From NCBI GenBank assembly GCA_963815135.1, contig CAWFFO010000011.1, positions 124,001 to 188,000 on the forward strand: a stretch of 64,000 nucleotides of DNA. Direction: 5' to 3'. Below are positions 58,115 to 64,000 of this stretch, piece after piece. The notes beneath the pieces were generated by a model. The model saw only the letters and a list, made by a program, of their open reading frames with translations. It did no database searches and was not told where the DNA came from. This DNA is from CAIWTU01 sp963815135 (GTDB lineage Bacteria > Desulfobacterota > Desulfuromonadia > Geobacterales > Geobacteraceae). The first letter of the stretch is position 1; the number at the start of each line of letters is the position of its first letter. The position numbers were made by a program, and so were the translations under genes.

Positions 58115-58642
58115 CTACCGGGCTAAATACTGGATGGCATAGTTGACATAATTTTCTGAAGACCTGCGCAAGCGTTCGATTTCATCCAGGGACAGATCAC
58201 GTTTGAATCTGGCCGGTGTTCCCATCCACAGGGTATGAGGAGGAATAACGGTATTTTCGGTTACCAGGGAGCGTGCTCCTACCAATGCCCCTTCTCCGAC
58301 TACTGCCCTGTCCATTACCACTGCCTGCATGCCTATGAATGCCCCGTCTTTCAGGGTACATCCGTGGAGCGTTACGCCGTGTGCCACGGTAACATCATCT
58401 CCGATGATCAGTGGTGCGCCGGGATCTTCGGCATTTTTTCTGTGGGTGACATGAAGCACGGACATGTCCTGGATATTGGTTCGGGAACCGATCCTGATGA
58501 AGTTCACGTCTCCCCGCACAACGCAATTATACCAGATGCTGCTCTGCAGGCCGATCTGAACATCGCCGATAATGACCGCAGTTTCGGCAATGAATGCGCT
58601 CGGATCGATTTCCGGTGTAATATTCTGAAAAGCTCTGATCAT
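58115..58642 (-). CDS. Gamma-class carbonic anhydrase family protein
   Basis: About 175 residues of left-handed beta-helix hexapeptide repeats (e.g. SSIWYNCVVRGDVNFIRIG, GDDVTVAHGVTLHG). Metal-ligand histidines appear in LHVTHR, VAHGV and LHGCT, as in YrdA/CaiE-like gamma carbonic anhydrases. Activity as a true carbonic anhydrase is not assured, since many YrdA relatives lack proven activity. The ATG at 58642 begins MIRAFQNITPEIDPS; the longer frame to 58663 overlaps a hairpin. It converges with the Lon-like gene. Confidence 0.88.
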   Translation of the reverse strand: MIRAFQNITPEIDPSAFIAETAVIIGDVQIGLQSSIWYNCVVRGDVNFIRIGSRTNIQDMSVLHVTHRKNAEDPGAPLIIGDDVTVAHGVTLHGCTLKDGAFIGMQAVVMDRAVVGEGALVGARSLVTENTVIPPHTLWMGTPARFKRDLSLDEIERLRRSSENYVNYAIQYLAR

Positions 58643-58664
58643 GGATAGTCCATCCTTATACAAT

Positions 58665-58700
58665 AAAAGGGGCGCAATTCTTAGCGCCCCTTTTTATTTT
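58665..58700. terminator. Terminator hairpin between nadA and the carbonic anhydrase gene
   Basis: AAAAGGGGCGC-AATTCTTA-GCGCCCCTTTTT followed by ATTTT. On the minus strand it follows nadA and has a TTTT run, so it can end nadA transcription. Confidence 0.75.
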
Positions 58701-58741
58701 CACATCCTGTTTAATTTCATAACCCTGTATCTGTCTGGCGA

Positions 58742-59656
58742 TCAATCGCGCGGAACAGCCAGCATGCGGTCCAGCGCACGTTTCGCAGGTACCCTGATTT
58801 CTTCAGGCACCTTCACAACCGGAGCCATGTTTTTAAGTGAATTCAGGATGTCCTCCAGGGAAATAAGTTTCATGTTGGGACAGATCAAGGCAGGTGATGC
58901 GAGAATGAATTCCTTGTCCGGATTCTCATTCTTCAGCCGGTACAGAATGCCCGCTTCGGTACCAATGATAAATCTCTTTACGTTGCTGTTTTTAACATAT
59001 GAATACATTCCGCTCGTCGAGCAGACATGATCGGCAATGGCCGATACGTCCGGACTGCATTCGGGGTGGCAGATGAATTGCGCATCGGGGTACTCTTTCT
59101 TCAATCTGACGACTTCCTCAGCTCTCAGCCTCTCGTGGGTGGGGCAGAACCCGTCCCAGAAATGAAAGGTCTTTTCGGAGAATTTAGCCACGTAACGACC
59201 CAGGTTACGGTCCGGGACGAAAATTATCTCGTCTTCCGGAAGAGACTCTACAACTTTCAAGGCATTGGCGGAAGTGCAGCAGATATCGGTATGCGCCTTG
59301 ACTGCTGCTGTCGAATTCACATAGGTGACCACGGGAACGCCCGGATGTTTTGCCTTCATTTCAAGCAATCCTTCCGCCGTGACCATGTCGGCCATGGGAC
59401 AGCCTGCATCAAGCCGGGGAAGAAGCACGGTTTTGTCCGGAGACAGTATGGAAGCTGATTCGGCCATAAAGTGTACACCACAGAAAACTATGACGTCGGC
59501 CTCTGTTTCCGCGGCTTCCATTGAAAGGGCAAGAGAATCACCGGTTATGTCGGCTATTTCCTGCACCTCGTCCCGCATGTAGTTGTGTGCCAGAAGAACC
59601 GCATTCTTTTCTTTCAGGAGAGCCCTTATTTCTGTTCTGATGTCTTTGGAATCCAT
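58742..59656 (-). CDS. nadA: Quinolinate synthase NadA
   Basis: 304 residues, 4Fe-4S enzyme that condenses iminoaspartate with dihydroxyacetone phosphate in NAD synthesis. Features: LLAHNYMRDEVQEIADI, FCGVHFMAESASIL, and three cluster cysteines in LDAGCPMADM, then CHPECSPDVS and near the C-terminus FILASPALICPNMKLISLED. Also FVPDRNLGRYV. Length is that of the short NadA form. No nadB or nadC is nearby. Confidence 0.96.
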   Translation of the reverse strand: MDSKDIRTEIRALLKEKNAVLLAHNYMRDEVQEIADITGDSLALSMEAAETEADVIVFCGVHFMAESASILSPDKTVLLPRLDAGCPMADMVTAEGLLEMKAKHPGVPVVTYVNSTAAVKAHTDICCTSANALKVVESLPEDEIIFVPDRNLGRYVAKFSEKTFHFWDGFCPTHERLRAEEVVRLKKEYPDAQFICHPECSPDVSAIADHVCSTSGMYSYVKNSNVKRFIIGTEAGILYRLKNENPDKEFILASPALICPNMKLISLEDILNSLKNMAPVVKVPEEIRVPAKRALDRMLAVPRD

Positions 59657-59740
59657 GAGTAAGTTCCACCCGTTATGACTTGTCCGAATTCTCCGGACAT
59701 AATAGGAAAATTTTTCAGATAGTAGCCAAAAACGTGAATT

Positions 59741-59959
59741 ATGTCAAACTCTTTGAAATCGGTAACAAGTGAAATCCAATCGCTGACGGGACTGGAAAAG
59801 CTTTCGAATAATGATTTGTTTTACACCATGACCATTCTTGACACCCTCAGCCAAAACCTTTATTATCTTACCATCAGGCTGAAAAATGCGGAAATTTTGA
59901 GCTTGTATATGCCGGGCTTCGAATGCGGAATCATGAAGCGGGAGCGCAGGCCATTTTAA
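59741..59959 (+). CDS. Small hypothetical protein upstream of tatA
   Basis: 72 residues, not recognised. Predicted mostly helical (SNSLKSVTSEIQSLTGLEKL, LSQNLYYLTIRLKNAEILSL), no membrane segment. It ends 15 bases before tatA. There is no strong ribosome site, but the composition looks coding. It may be real and co-transcribed with tatA. Confidence 0.5.
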   Translation: MSNSLKSVTSEIQSLTGLEKLSNNDLFYTMTILDTLSQNLYYLTIRLKNAEILSLYMPGFECGIMKRERRPF

Positions 59960-59974
59960 CTGAGAGGATTGAAT

Positions 59975-60280
59975 ATGTTTGGAATAGGAATGCCGGAGTT
60001 AATCATAATTCTAGTAATCGCGCTGATTGTGATCGGGCCGAAGAAGTTGCCCGAAATAGCACGTTCCCTTGGGAAAGGTCTTGCGGAGTTCAAGCGGGCC
60101 AGCGATGATTTTAGGCAAAACATCAATGATGAAGCAAGGGCCCTTGAAGAAAAGGAGGCGCTGGCTAAAGAGGCTGCGGCAAAAGAGGCTACGGTGAATG
60201 AGGAGCACGTCTCCACCGTAAAGGAAGCTGAATTGCAGACAAAAGAAGCAGGTGTAAAAAGTGACGGGAATGCGTCCTGA
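59975..60280 (+). CDS. tatA: Twin-arginine translocase protein TatA
   Basis: About 101 residues: an N-terminal membrane helix (FGIGMPELIIILVIALIVIG), then GPKKLPEIARSLGKGLAEFK, the amphipathic helix that defines TatA/TatB, and a charged tail rich in Glu, Lys and Ala (about 45-101). The FG and GPxxLP spacing fits TatA more than TatB, though the two are hard to separate here. I chose the ATG at 59975, seven bases after GAGAGG, rather than the TTG at 59969. No tatC is in the window. Confidence 0.9.
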   Translation: MFGIGMPELIIILVIALIVIGPKKLPEIARSLGKGLAEFKRASDDFRQNINDEARALEEKEALAKEAAAKEATVNEEHVSTVKEAELQTKEAGVKSDGNAS

Positions 60281-60304
60281 GTGATTTGGGTGAAATAGGA
60301 ATGG

Positions 60305-60334
60305 AAAAGGCGGTTTGAAAACCGCCTTTTCTTA
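60305..60334 (+). terminator. Terminator after tatA
   Basis: AAAAGGCGGTTT-GA-AAACCGCCTTTTCTT: strong stem with T run on the plus strand. On the minus strand it overlaps the end region of cpoB and can also end that gene. Confidence 0.85.
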
Positions 60335-61132
60335 TTTGAGACCTTTTAACAGCTTTTTCGCTTTTGCGGCTTCCTCAGACTTGGGGTATTTGTCCGCAAG
60401 CTTTTTGAAGATAAACCGCGCACTCTTGTTGTCATTCAGTTCCTTGAAAGCCATGCCCTGCTTCAACATCGCCGCGGGCGCCTTGTCCTTATCAGGAAAA
60501 TTCTTGATGACCTCCTGGTATTCGAGGATAGCCTGATCCAGTTTTTTGTCGTTGTAATAGGTTTCTCCAATCCAGTAGTGGGCGTTTGCAACCAGGTCGT
60601 TTTTCGGGTAAAGACCGATAAACTTGGTGAATATTTCCCGTGCATTTTTCATGTCGCCGCTTTTGAATGCATCGATTCCGCTCTGGTACATGGATTCAGG
60701 CGTCACTGCTGCCGTTTTCGCATCGGCCAAAGCTTTTTCATTGTCGGATATCTTGGTTTCGATAGCCGTTAAGCGACGGTTAACATCTTCCTTAAGAAGA
60801 GACAGATCATCTTCGGGTTTCTTTACCTGTTGACCCATATTATCGATCTTGCCGGACAATGTCTGAATATCAACACGGTTTACGTCCTGAGCTGCTTGCA
60901 AATCTGCAACAGAATTGCGCAGATTCTCAATTTCGTTGTTAAAGCCTTTAACCGTATTGTCGGTACCTTGTTTTGCCTCGATGCGCAATCCCCCGATATC
61001 CTTCTCCATCTGGTAGAGACGGCTCTTGACTTCATCCATATCGCGCTGGAGACTGTTCACGTCATCACGGCTGGCGCACCCCGTTACACCCATTAGGAGT
61101 GAAAGAACCAGAAAATAAATTACCTTGCGCAT
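60332..61132 (-). CDS. Tol-Pal system protein CpoB/YbgF, lipoprotein form
   Basis: 266 residues. Signal sequence with lipobox-like GVTGC (Cys about 19), a coiled-coil region (about 25-135, e.g. MDEVKSRLYQMEKDIGGLRI), then tetratricopeptide repeats (YQSGIDAFKSGDMKNAREIF, HYWIGETYYNDKKLDQAI). CpoB links Tol-Pal to peptidoglycan synthesis at the septum. E. coli CpoB is periplasmic rather than lipidated, so the Cys is a variation. It is the last gene of tolA-tolB-pal-cpoB on the minus strand. Start preceded by GGGAGA. Confidence 0.93.
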   Translation of the reverse strand: MRKVIYFLVLSLLMGVTGCASRDDVNSLQRDMDEVKSRLYQMEKDIGGLRIEAKQGTDNTVKGFNNEIENLRNSVADLQAAQDVNRVDIQTLSGKIDNMGQQVKKPEDDLSLLKEDVNRRLTAIETKISDNEKALADAKTAAVTPESMYQSGIDAFKSGDMKNAREIFTKFIGLYPKNDLVANAHYWIGETYYNDKKLDQAILEYQEVIKNFPDKDKAPAAMLKQGMAFKELNDNKSARFIFKKLADKYPKSEEAAKAKKLLKGLK

Positions 61133-61221
61133 AAGAAATATCTCCCCGGGTTTTTCTTGAAATTTACTTTAGAATTCTTAACCAGCATTCCTGATCCACC
61201 AGGGAACAGGGAAGTCCGGAC

Positions 61222-61259
61222 ATAACCGAAAAGGAGCCGTGAGACTCCTTTTCGGTTAT
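61222..61259. terminator. Hairpin between pal and cpoB
   Basis: ATAACCGAAAAGGAG and CTCCTTTTCGGTTAT, a perfect 15-bp stem with an 8-base loop. No long T run follows on the minus strand, so it may attenuate rather than terminate. Confidence 0.6.
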
Positions 61260-61268
61260 CAAGGCGGT

Positions 61269-61826
61269 TTAATTCATTATTACGAAGTCGTCCCTTCTGT
61301 TTTTTGCCCAGGCCGCATCATCGTGACCGGGATCAACCGGTTTTTCCTTGCCAAAGCTGATGGTGGACAGTCTGTTCTGAGCTACACCGAGTGTCTCAAG
61401 ATATCTTGCAGCAGCCTTGGCCCTGTTTTCACCCAGCGCCAGGTTGTATTCAGCGGAACCCCTTTCGTCACAGTTTCCCTGAACTTGAACTTTTGTTCCC
61501 GGTTTGCTCATCATCATTTCGGCGTTTTTCTTGAGAGTGTCTCTGGCTTCTGCCGACAAGACATAAGAATCAAAGTCAAAGTGGATAGTTTCCAGAGTGG
61601 CGGCCGGTGCTTCGTTCTTGTTGGTTTCCTGCAGGGTCTCTTCTTTTACCGCAGGGGTTTCAGGAGCAGGTGTTTCTGCAGGCTGCGTCACGGCAGGCGC
61701 CTTCTCGACAGCCGTCGGCGGGGCAATCGGTTCTTCGCTTTTAACAAGCTCTTTTTTGGCGCATCCGGCGCTGAAAAGCATTACACAAATAGACGCAATA
61801 ATGGTTAGGGTTATTTTACGGTTCAT
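61269..61826 (-). CDS. pal: Peptidoglycan-associated lipoprotein Pal
   Basis: About 185 residues. Lipoprotein signal with LFSAGC (Cys22), a Pro/Ala/Glu-rich linker (about 27-80), then an OmpA-like peptidoglycan-binding domain: IHFDFDSYVLSAEA, VQVQGNCDERGSAEYNLALGENRA and KAAARYLETLGV, with the binding Asp and Arg in NCDERG. The ATG at 61826 follows AGGAGGAC. Pal anchors the outer membrane to the cell wall and works with the TolB encoded upstream. Confidence 0.96.
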   Translation of the reverse strand: MNRKITLTIIASICVMLFSAGCAKKELVKSEEPIAPPTAVEKAPAVTQPAETPAPETPAVKEETLQETNKNEAPAATLETIHFDFDSYVLSAEARDTLKKNAEMMMSKPGTKVQVQGNCDERGSAEYNLALGENRAKAAARYLETLGVAQNRLSTISFGKEKPVDPGHDDAAWAKNRRDDFVIMN

Positions 61827-61970
61827 TTTGTCCTCCTGTAAATTCATTTTGTTATTAAGCCGGGATTCTGTCCCGGTCCAATCATTAAACGGCCTACATT
61901 ATACATGAGTTGAAGCTATTTGCAATCCTTGTTGGCGCTTTTGGAGCGGTGAGTTTTACCCCGGCAGTCA

Positions 61971-63257
61971 TTAATCCAAGTGGCGAGACCACACCGGCTG
62001 GGTATCACCTCCTTTGTCCCTCGAGACCTTTATCTGCGACGAGCCGTCCGCGCGCATGACAAAGATGGCGTCCCTGCCGTCCCGGTTCGAACTGAAAGTT
62101 ATGAATCGTCCGTCAGGTGACCAGTGCGGATTTTCGTTCCTTCCTTCCGATGTCAGCTGGGTGTCCCCGCTTCCGTCGGGACTGATGGAATAAATCTGGA
62201 ATCCTGCCTGCTGACGGCTGTACAGGATTCGGTCTCCCTTAGGTGACCATGAGGGGTTGACGTTGTATTTTCCGTTGTAAGTCAGCCTGTGGACGCCGGA
62301 GCCATCGGAATTCATGATGAATATCTGCGGGCTGCCAAGCCTGTCGGAGACGAATGCTATCCTGGAGCCGTCGGGCGACCATGCCGGAGAAATATTGATC
62401 GAATTGTTATTGGTGAGTTTTGCGAGTTGTTTGCCGTCCTTGTTGATGAGATAGATTTCGGGGTTTCCGTCCTTGCTCATGGAAAGGGCTATCCTGTTCC
62501 CGTCCGGTGACCACGCGCCGGTGAAATTAATTCCCCGGTGGGACGAAATGCGGGCCTCGACACCTCCTGAAACAGAAGCACGATAAAGATCGGGATTCCC
62601 CTTCTTGTATGAGGTGAACAGTATTTCGTTTCCATTGGGGGAAAGGTCCGGATCAAGATTTATCGAACCGTTTCTTGTTATCCGACGGACATTATACCCG
62701 TCATAATCCATGATACAAATCTCTTTGTTGCCCGTGACTTTGGATACATAGACGATTTTACCGGTAAATGGTCCCTTTTCTCCAGTTACCGATAGCATCA
62801 CTTCGTCTGAAAATGCATGAGCCATCCATCTCAGTTCCTTGGTGCTTCCGGTATACCGCTTTGCGGCAAGCTGCTTTGCGTGGGAAACATCGTAAAACCT
62901 GAATTCAACGGTGATGTTTCCTCCTGAAAGGGTGTAACCGCTCTTGATAAGATAAACGGCTCCGATCGATTGCCATGGTGAAAAATCGAATTCGCCGGGG
63001 CGTATGCCGCCGGTTCCGGTGCTAGTAGTTCCGGCGATGACTGAAAACGGGCCTGCCAGGGAAAGATCGAATTTCAATATATCATCTATAGTTCCGGCAA
63101 AGTTCGGATTCTGTCCGCCCCCGAGGCTGACTGCCGGCGCTACAGCCAGGGGGATCTGCCGGTTTCCCTGTGCGGTTACTTCAAGATAGCTCTGCTGGGC
63201 ATGGAGCAAAGAGGGCGAAAATAGAACAAATAAAAGAAAGAATATTATCTTTTTCAT
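61971..63257 (-). CDS. tolB: TolB, periplasmic beta-propeller of the Tol-Pal system
   Basis: 428 residues: signal peptide (ending near SLLHAQQS), TolB N-terminal domain (VSLGGGQNPNFAGTIDDIL, GGIRPGEFDFSPW) and a six-blade propeller of PD40 repeats (ISPAWSPDGSRIAFVSDR and similar). TolB binds Pal and connects with TolA. The start overlaps the tolA end by four bases. The genes tolQR are presumably beyond the window. It resembles the TolB paralog at 13045-14331 over the full length. Confidence 0.96.
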   Translation of the reverse strand: MKKIIFFLLFVLFSPSLLHAQQSYLEVTAQGNRQIPLAVAPAVSLGGGQNPNFAGTIDDILKFDLSLAGPFSVIAGTTSTGTGGIRPGEFDFSPWQSIGAVYLIKSGYTLSGGNITVEFRFYDVSHAKQLAAKRYTGSTKELRWMAHAFSDEVMLSVTGEKGPFTGKIVYVSKVTGNKEICIMDYDGYNVRRITRNGSINLDPDLSPNGNEILFTSYKKGNPDLYRASVSGGVEARISSHRGINFTGAWSPDGNRIALSMSKDGNPEIYLINKDGKQLAKLTNNNSINISPAWSPDGSRIAFVSDRLGSPQIFIMNSDGSGVHRLTYNGKYNVNPSWSPKGDRILYSRQQAGFQIYSISPDGSGDTQLTSEGRNENPHWSPDGRFITFSSNRDGRDAIFVMRADGSSQIKVSRDKGGDTQPVWSRHLD

Positions 63258-64000
63258 TTTTTTCCGACTCCTTCAGGCCTGAAAATGAATCCGTGGTCAA
63301 AAGTTGAGTTGTCGGGAGGAGGTGGAAAATTTTCCCCGGCAATTTCGATCGCCCTGTTTACGGATGCTTCGAACACCTTGTCGTGGCTGCTTTTTACAAT
63401 GCTGTATCCGATAATTTTCCCGTAGCGGTTTATTCTGAGCTGCACCACCACCTCGGGATTATTGCTTTGATAGGCAATGGTGTTTTTGAACGCATCCCGG
63501 AGTCTTGACTGGATATAGCCGGCGTAATCGCTCCCAGCTTCGGTGCCGCTGCCCCCAGGTATACCTGCCCTGCTGTTTGATGCCATCTTTTTCCTGATTG
63601 ACTCAATCGCCGAGCTTTCGTGACGGGACTCGACCTTGTTTTCGAGATGAGCGATACGTTTGTTAAACTCCTCCTCCGTCTCTTTGGGCTTGAGGTCAGG
63701 TTTTTTAGCATTTTTTACGGGGGAGAGCGCAACAGGTTTTTCTGCTTTTTCCCGGTGTTGAACCGGCATTGCCATCTCCTGCCTGGATGTTGCGGGGAGT
63801 GCTTCGGGGGCTTTCTCAGGTCTGGAAGGGGTTCCCGATTGCGGGTTTGCCACCGGAAGGTTAACTATGTCTACGTAGTAGGTCAGGGCTACGGGTTTGT
63901 AGGGATTGAAATTGCCGAATTTGAATATTATTCCGTATACGGCCACATGAAGCAGCATGGAAAAAGCCAACATCCGGCCGAGTCCCGGAACTCTGTTCAT
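63254..64000 (-). CDS. tolA: TolA/TonB-family energy-transduction protein
   Basis: 248 residues: an N-terminal membrane helix (MLAFSMLLHVAVYGIIF, about 10-26), a Pro/Lys/Glu-rich spacer (about 45-115), and a TonB/TolA C-terminal domain (VVVQLRINRYGKIIGYSIVK, VNRAIEIAGENFPPPP). It lies before tolB in the usual tolA-tolB-pal order. The ATG is at the very edge of the window, so a start further upstream cannot be excluded. TonB-type and TolA-type proteins are close; context favours TolA. Confidence 0.9.
   Translation of the reverse strand: MNRVPGLGRMLAFSMLLHVAVYGIIFKFGNFNPYKPVALTYYVDIVNLPVANPQSGTPSRPEKAPEALPATSRQEMAMPVQHREKAEKPVALSPVKNAKKPDLKPKETEEEFNKRIAHLENKVESRHESSAIESIRKKMASNSRAGIPGGSGTEAGSDYAGYIQSRLRDAFKNTIAYQSNNPEVVVQLRINRYGKIIGYSIVKSSHDKVFEASVNRAIEIAGENFPPPPDNSTFDHGFIFRPEGVGKK

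Overview
The window looks like part of a Geobacter-type chromosome (Desulfuromonadota, order Geobacterales). This rests on gene content: a bidirectional NAD-linked hox hydrogenase, the run sucA-sucB-lpd-aconitase-pdhABC-lipB-Lon-like protease, and a tol-pal cluster with multiple TolB-like proteins. The assignment is inference; no rRNA or other marker gene is present. No tRNA, rRNA, CRISPR array, transposase or prophage gene was recognised.

Layout. 1-5.7 kb: potassium uptake operon kdpBCDE (kdpB is cut by the window edge). 5.8-14.3 kb: an ArsB/NhaD-type permease, a DUF4337 protein, a glyoxalase-fold protein, a small zinc-ribbon protein, a MgtA-type P-ATPase, a diguanylate cyclase and a lone TolB paralog. 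14.3-19.9 kb: hoxEFUYH on the minus strand, split between hoxU and hoxY by a repeat element with long inverted arms. 19.9-20.8 kb: a gene-free stretch with repeats. 20.8-26.8 kb: a CheB-CheR-PAS fusion, a PAS histidine kinase-receiver hybrid and an amidohydrolase. 26.8-27.4 kb: a DUF559 nuclease-fold gene beside GGGAGAGGG palindromes. 27.3-41.2 kb: an osmotic and ion-balance block with a mechanosensitive-channel-like protein, a glycosyltransferase, glucosyl-3-phosphoglycerate synthase, a DUF389 membrane protein, the matching sugar-phosphoglycerate phosphatase, a CPA1 antiporter, Kup, a TraB/GumN-like membrane protein, a divergent diadenylate-cyclase-like (DAC) protein and NhaA. 41.2-43.5 kb: rfbB, rfbD and a mannose-isomerase cupin in one operon with nhaA. 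43.7-58.1 kb: 2-oxoglutarate dehydrogenase, aconitase, pyruvate dehydrogenase, lipB and the Lon-like protease. 58.1-64 kb: gamma carbonic anhydrase, nadA, tatA, cpoB, pal, tolB and tolA.

How the genes work together. Kdp, Kup, the two Na+/H+ antiporter types, the channel-like protein and the glucosylglycerate genes would together set cytoplasmic K+, Na+, pH and compatible-solute levels. The DAC-like protein in the same region is a possible nucleotide-signalling link, because c-di-AMP controls K+ transport in other bacteria. The sucAB/lpd/aconitase/pdh/lipB block is central carbon oxidation and its lipoyl cofactor supply.

Data quality. At least ten genes carry frameshifts (kdpB, kdpD, the zinc-ribbon gene, the glycosyltransferase, gpgS, the CPA1 antiporter, kup, aconitase, pdhA, the Lon-like protease). 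Several fall exactly in G or C runs, and the frames stay open and motif-rich on both sides. The likeliest explanation is sequencing or consensus error rather than gene decay, with the worst patches at about 0.66-1.0, 28.7-29.8 and 50.0-51.4 kb.
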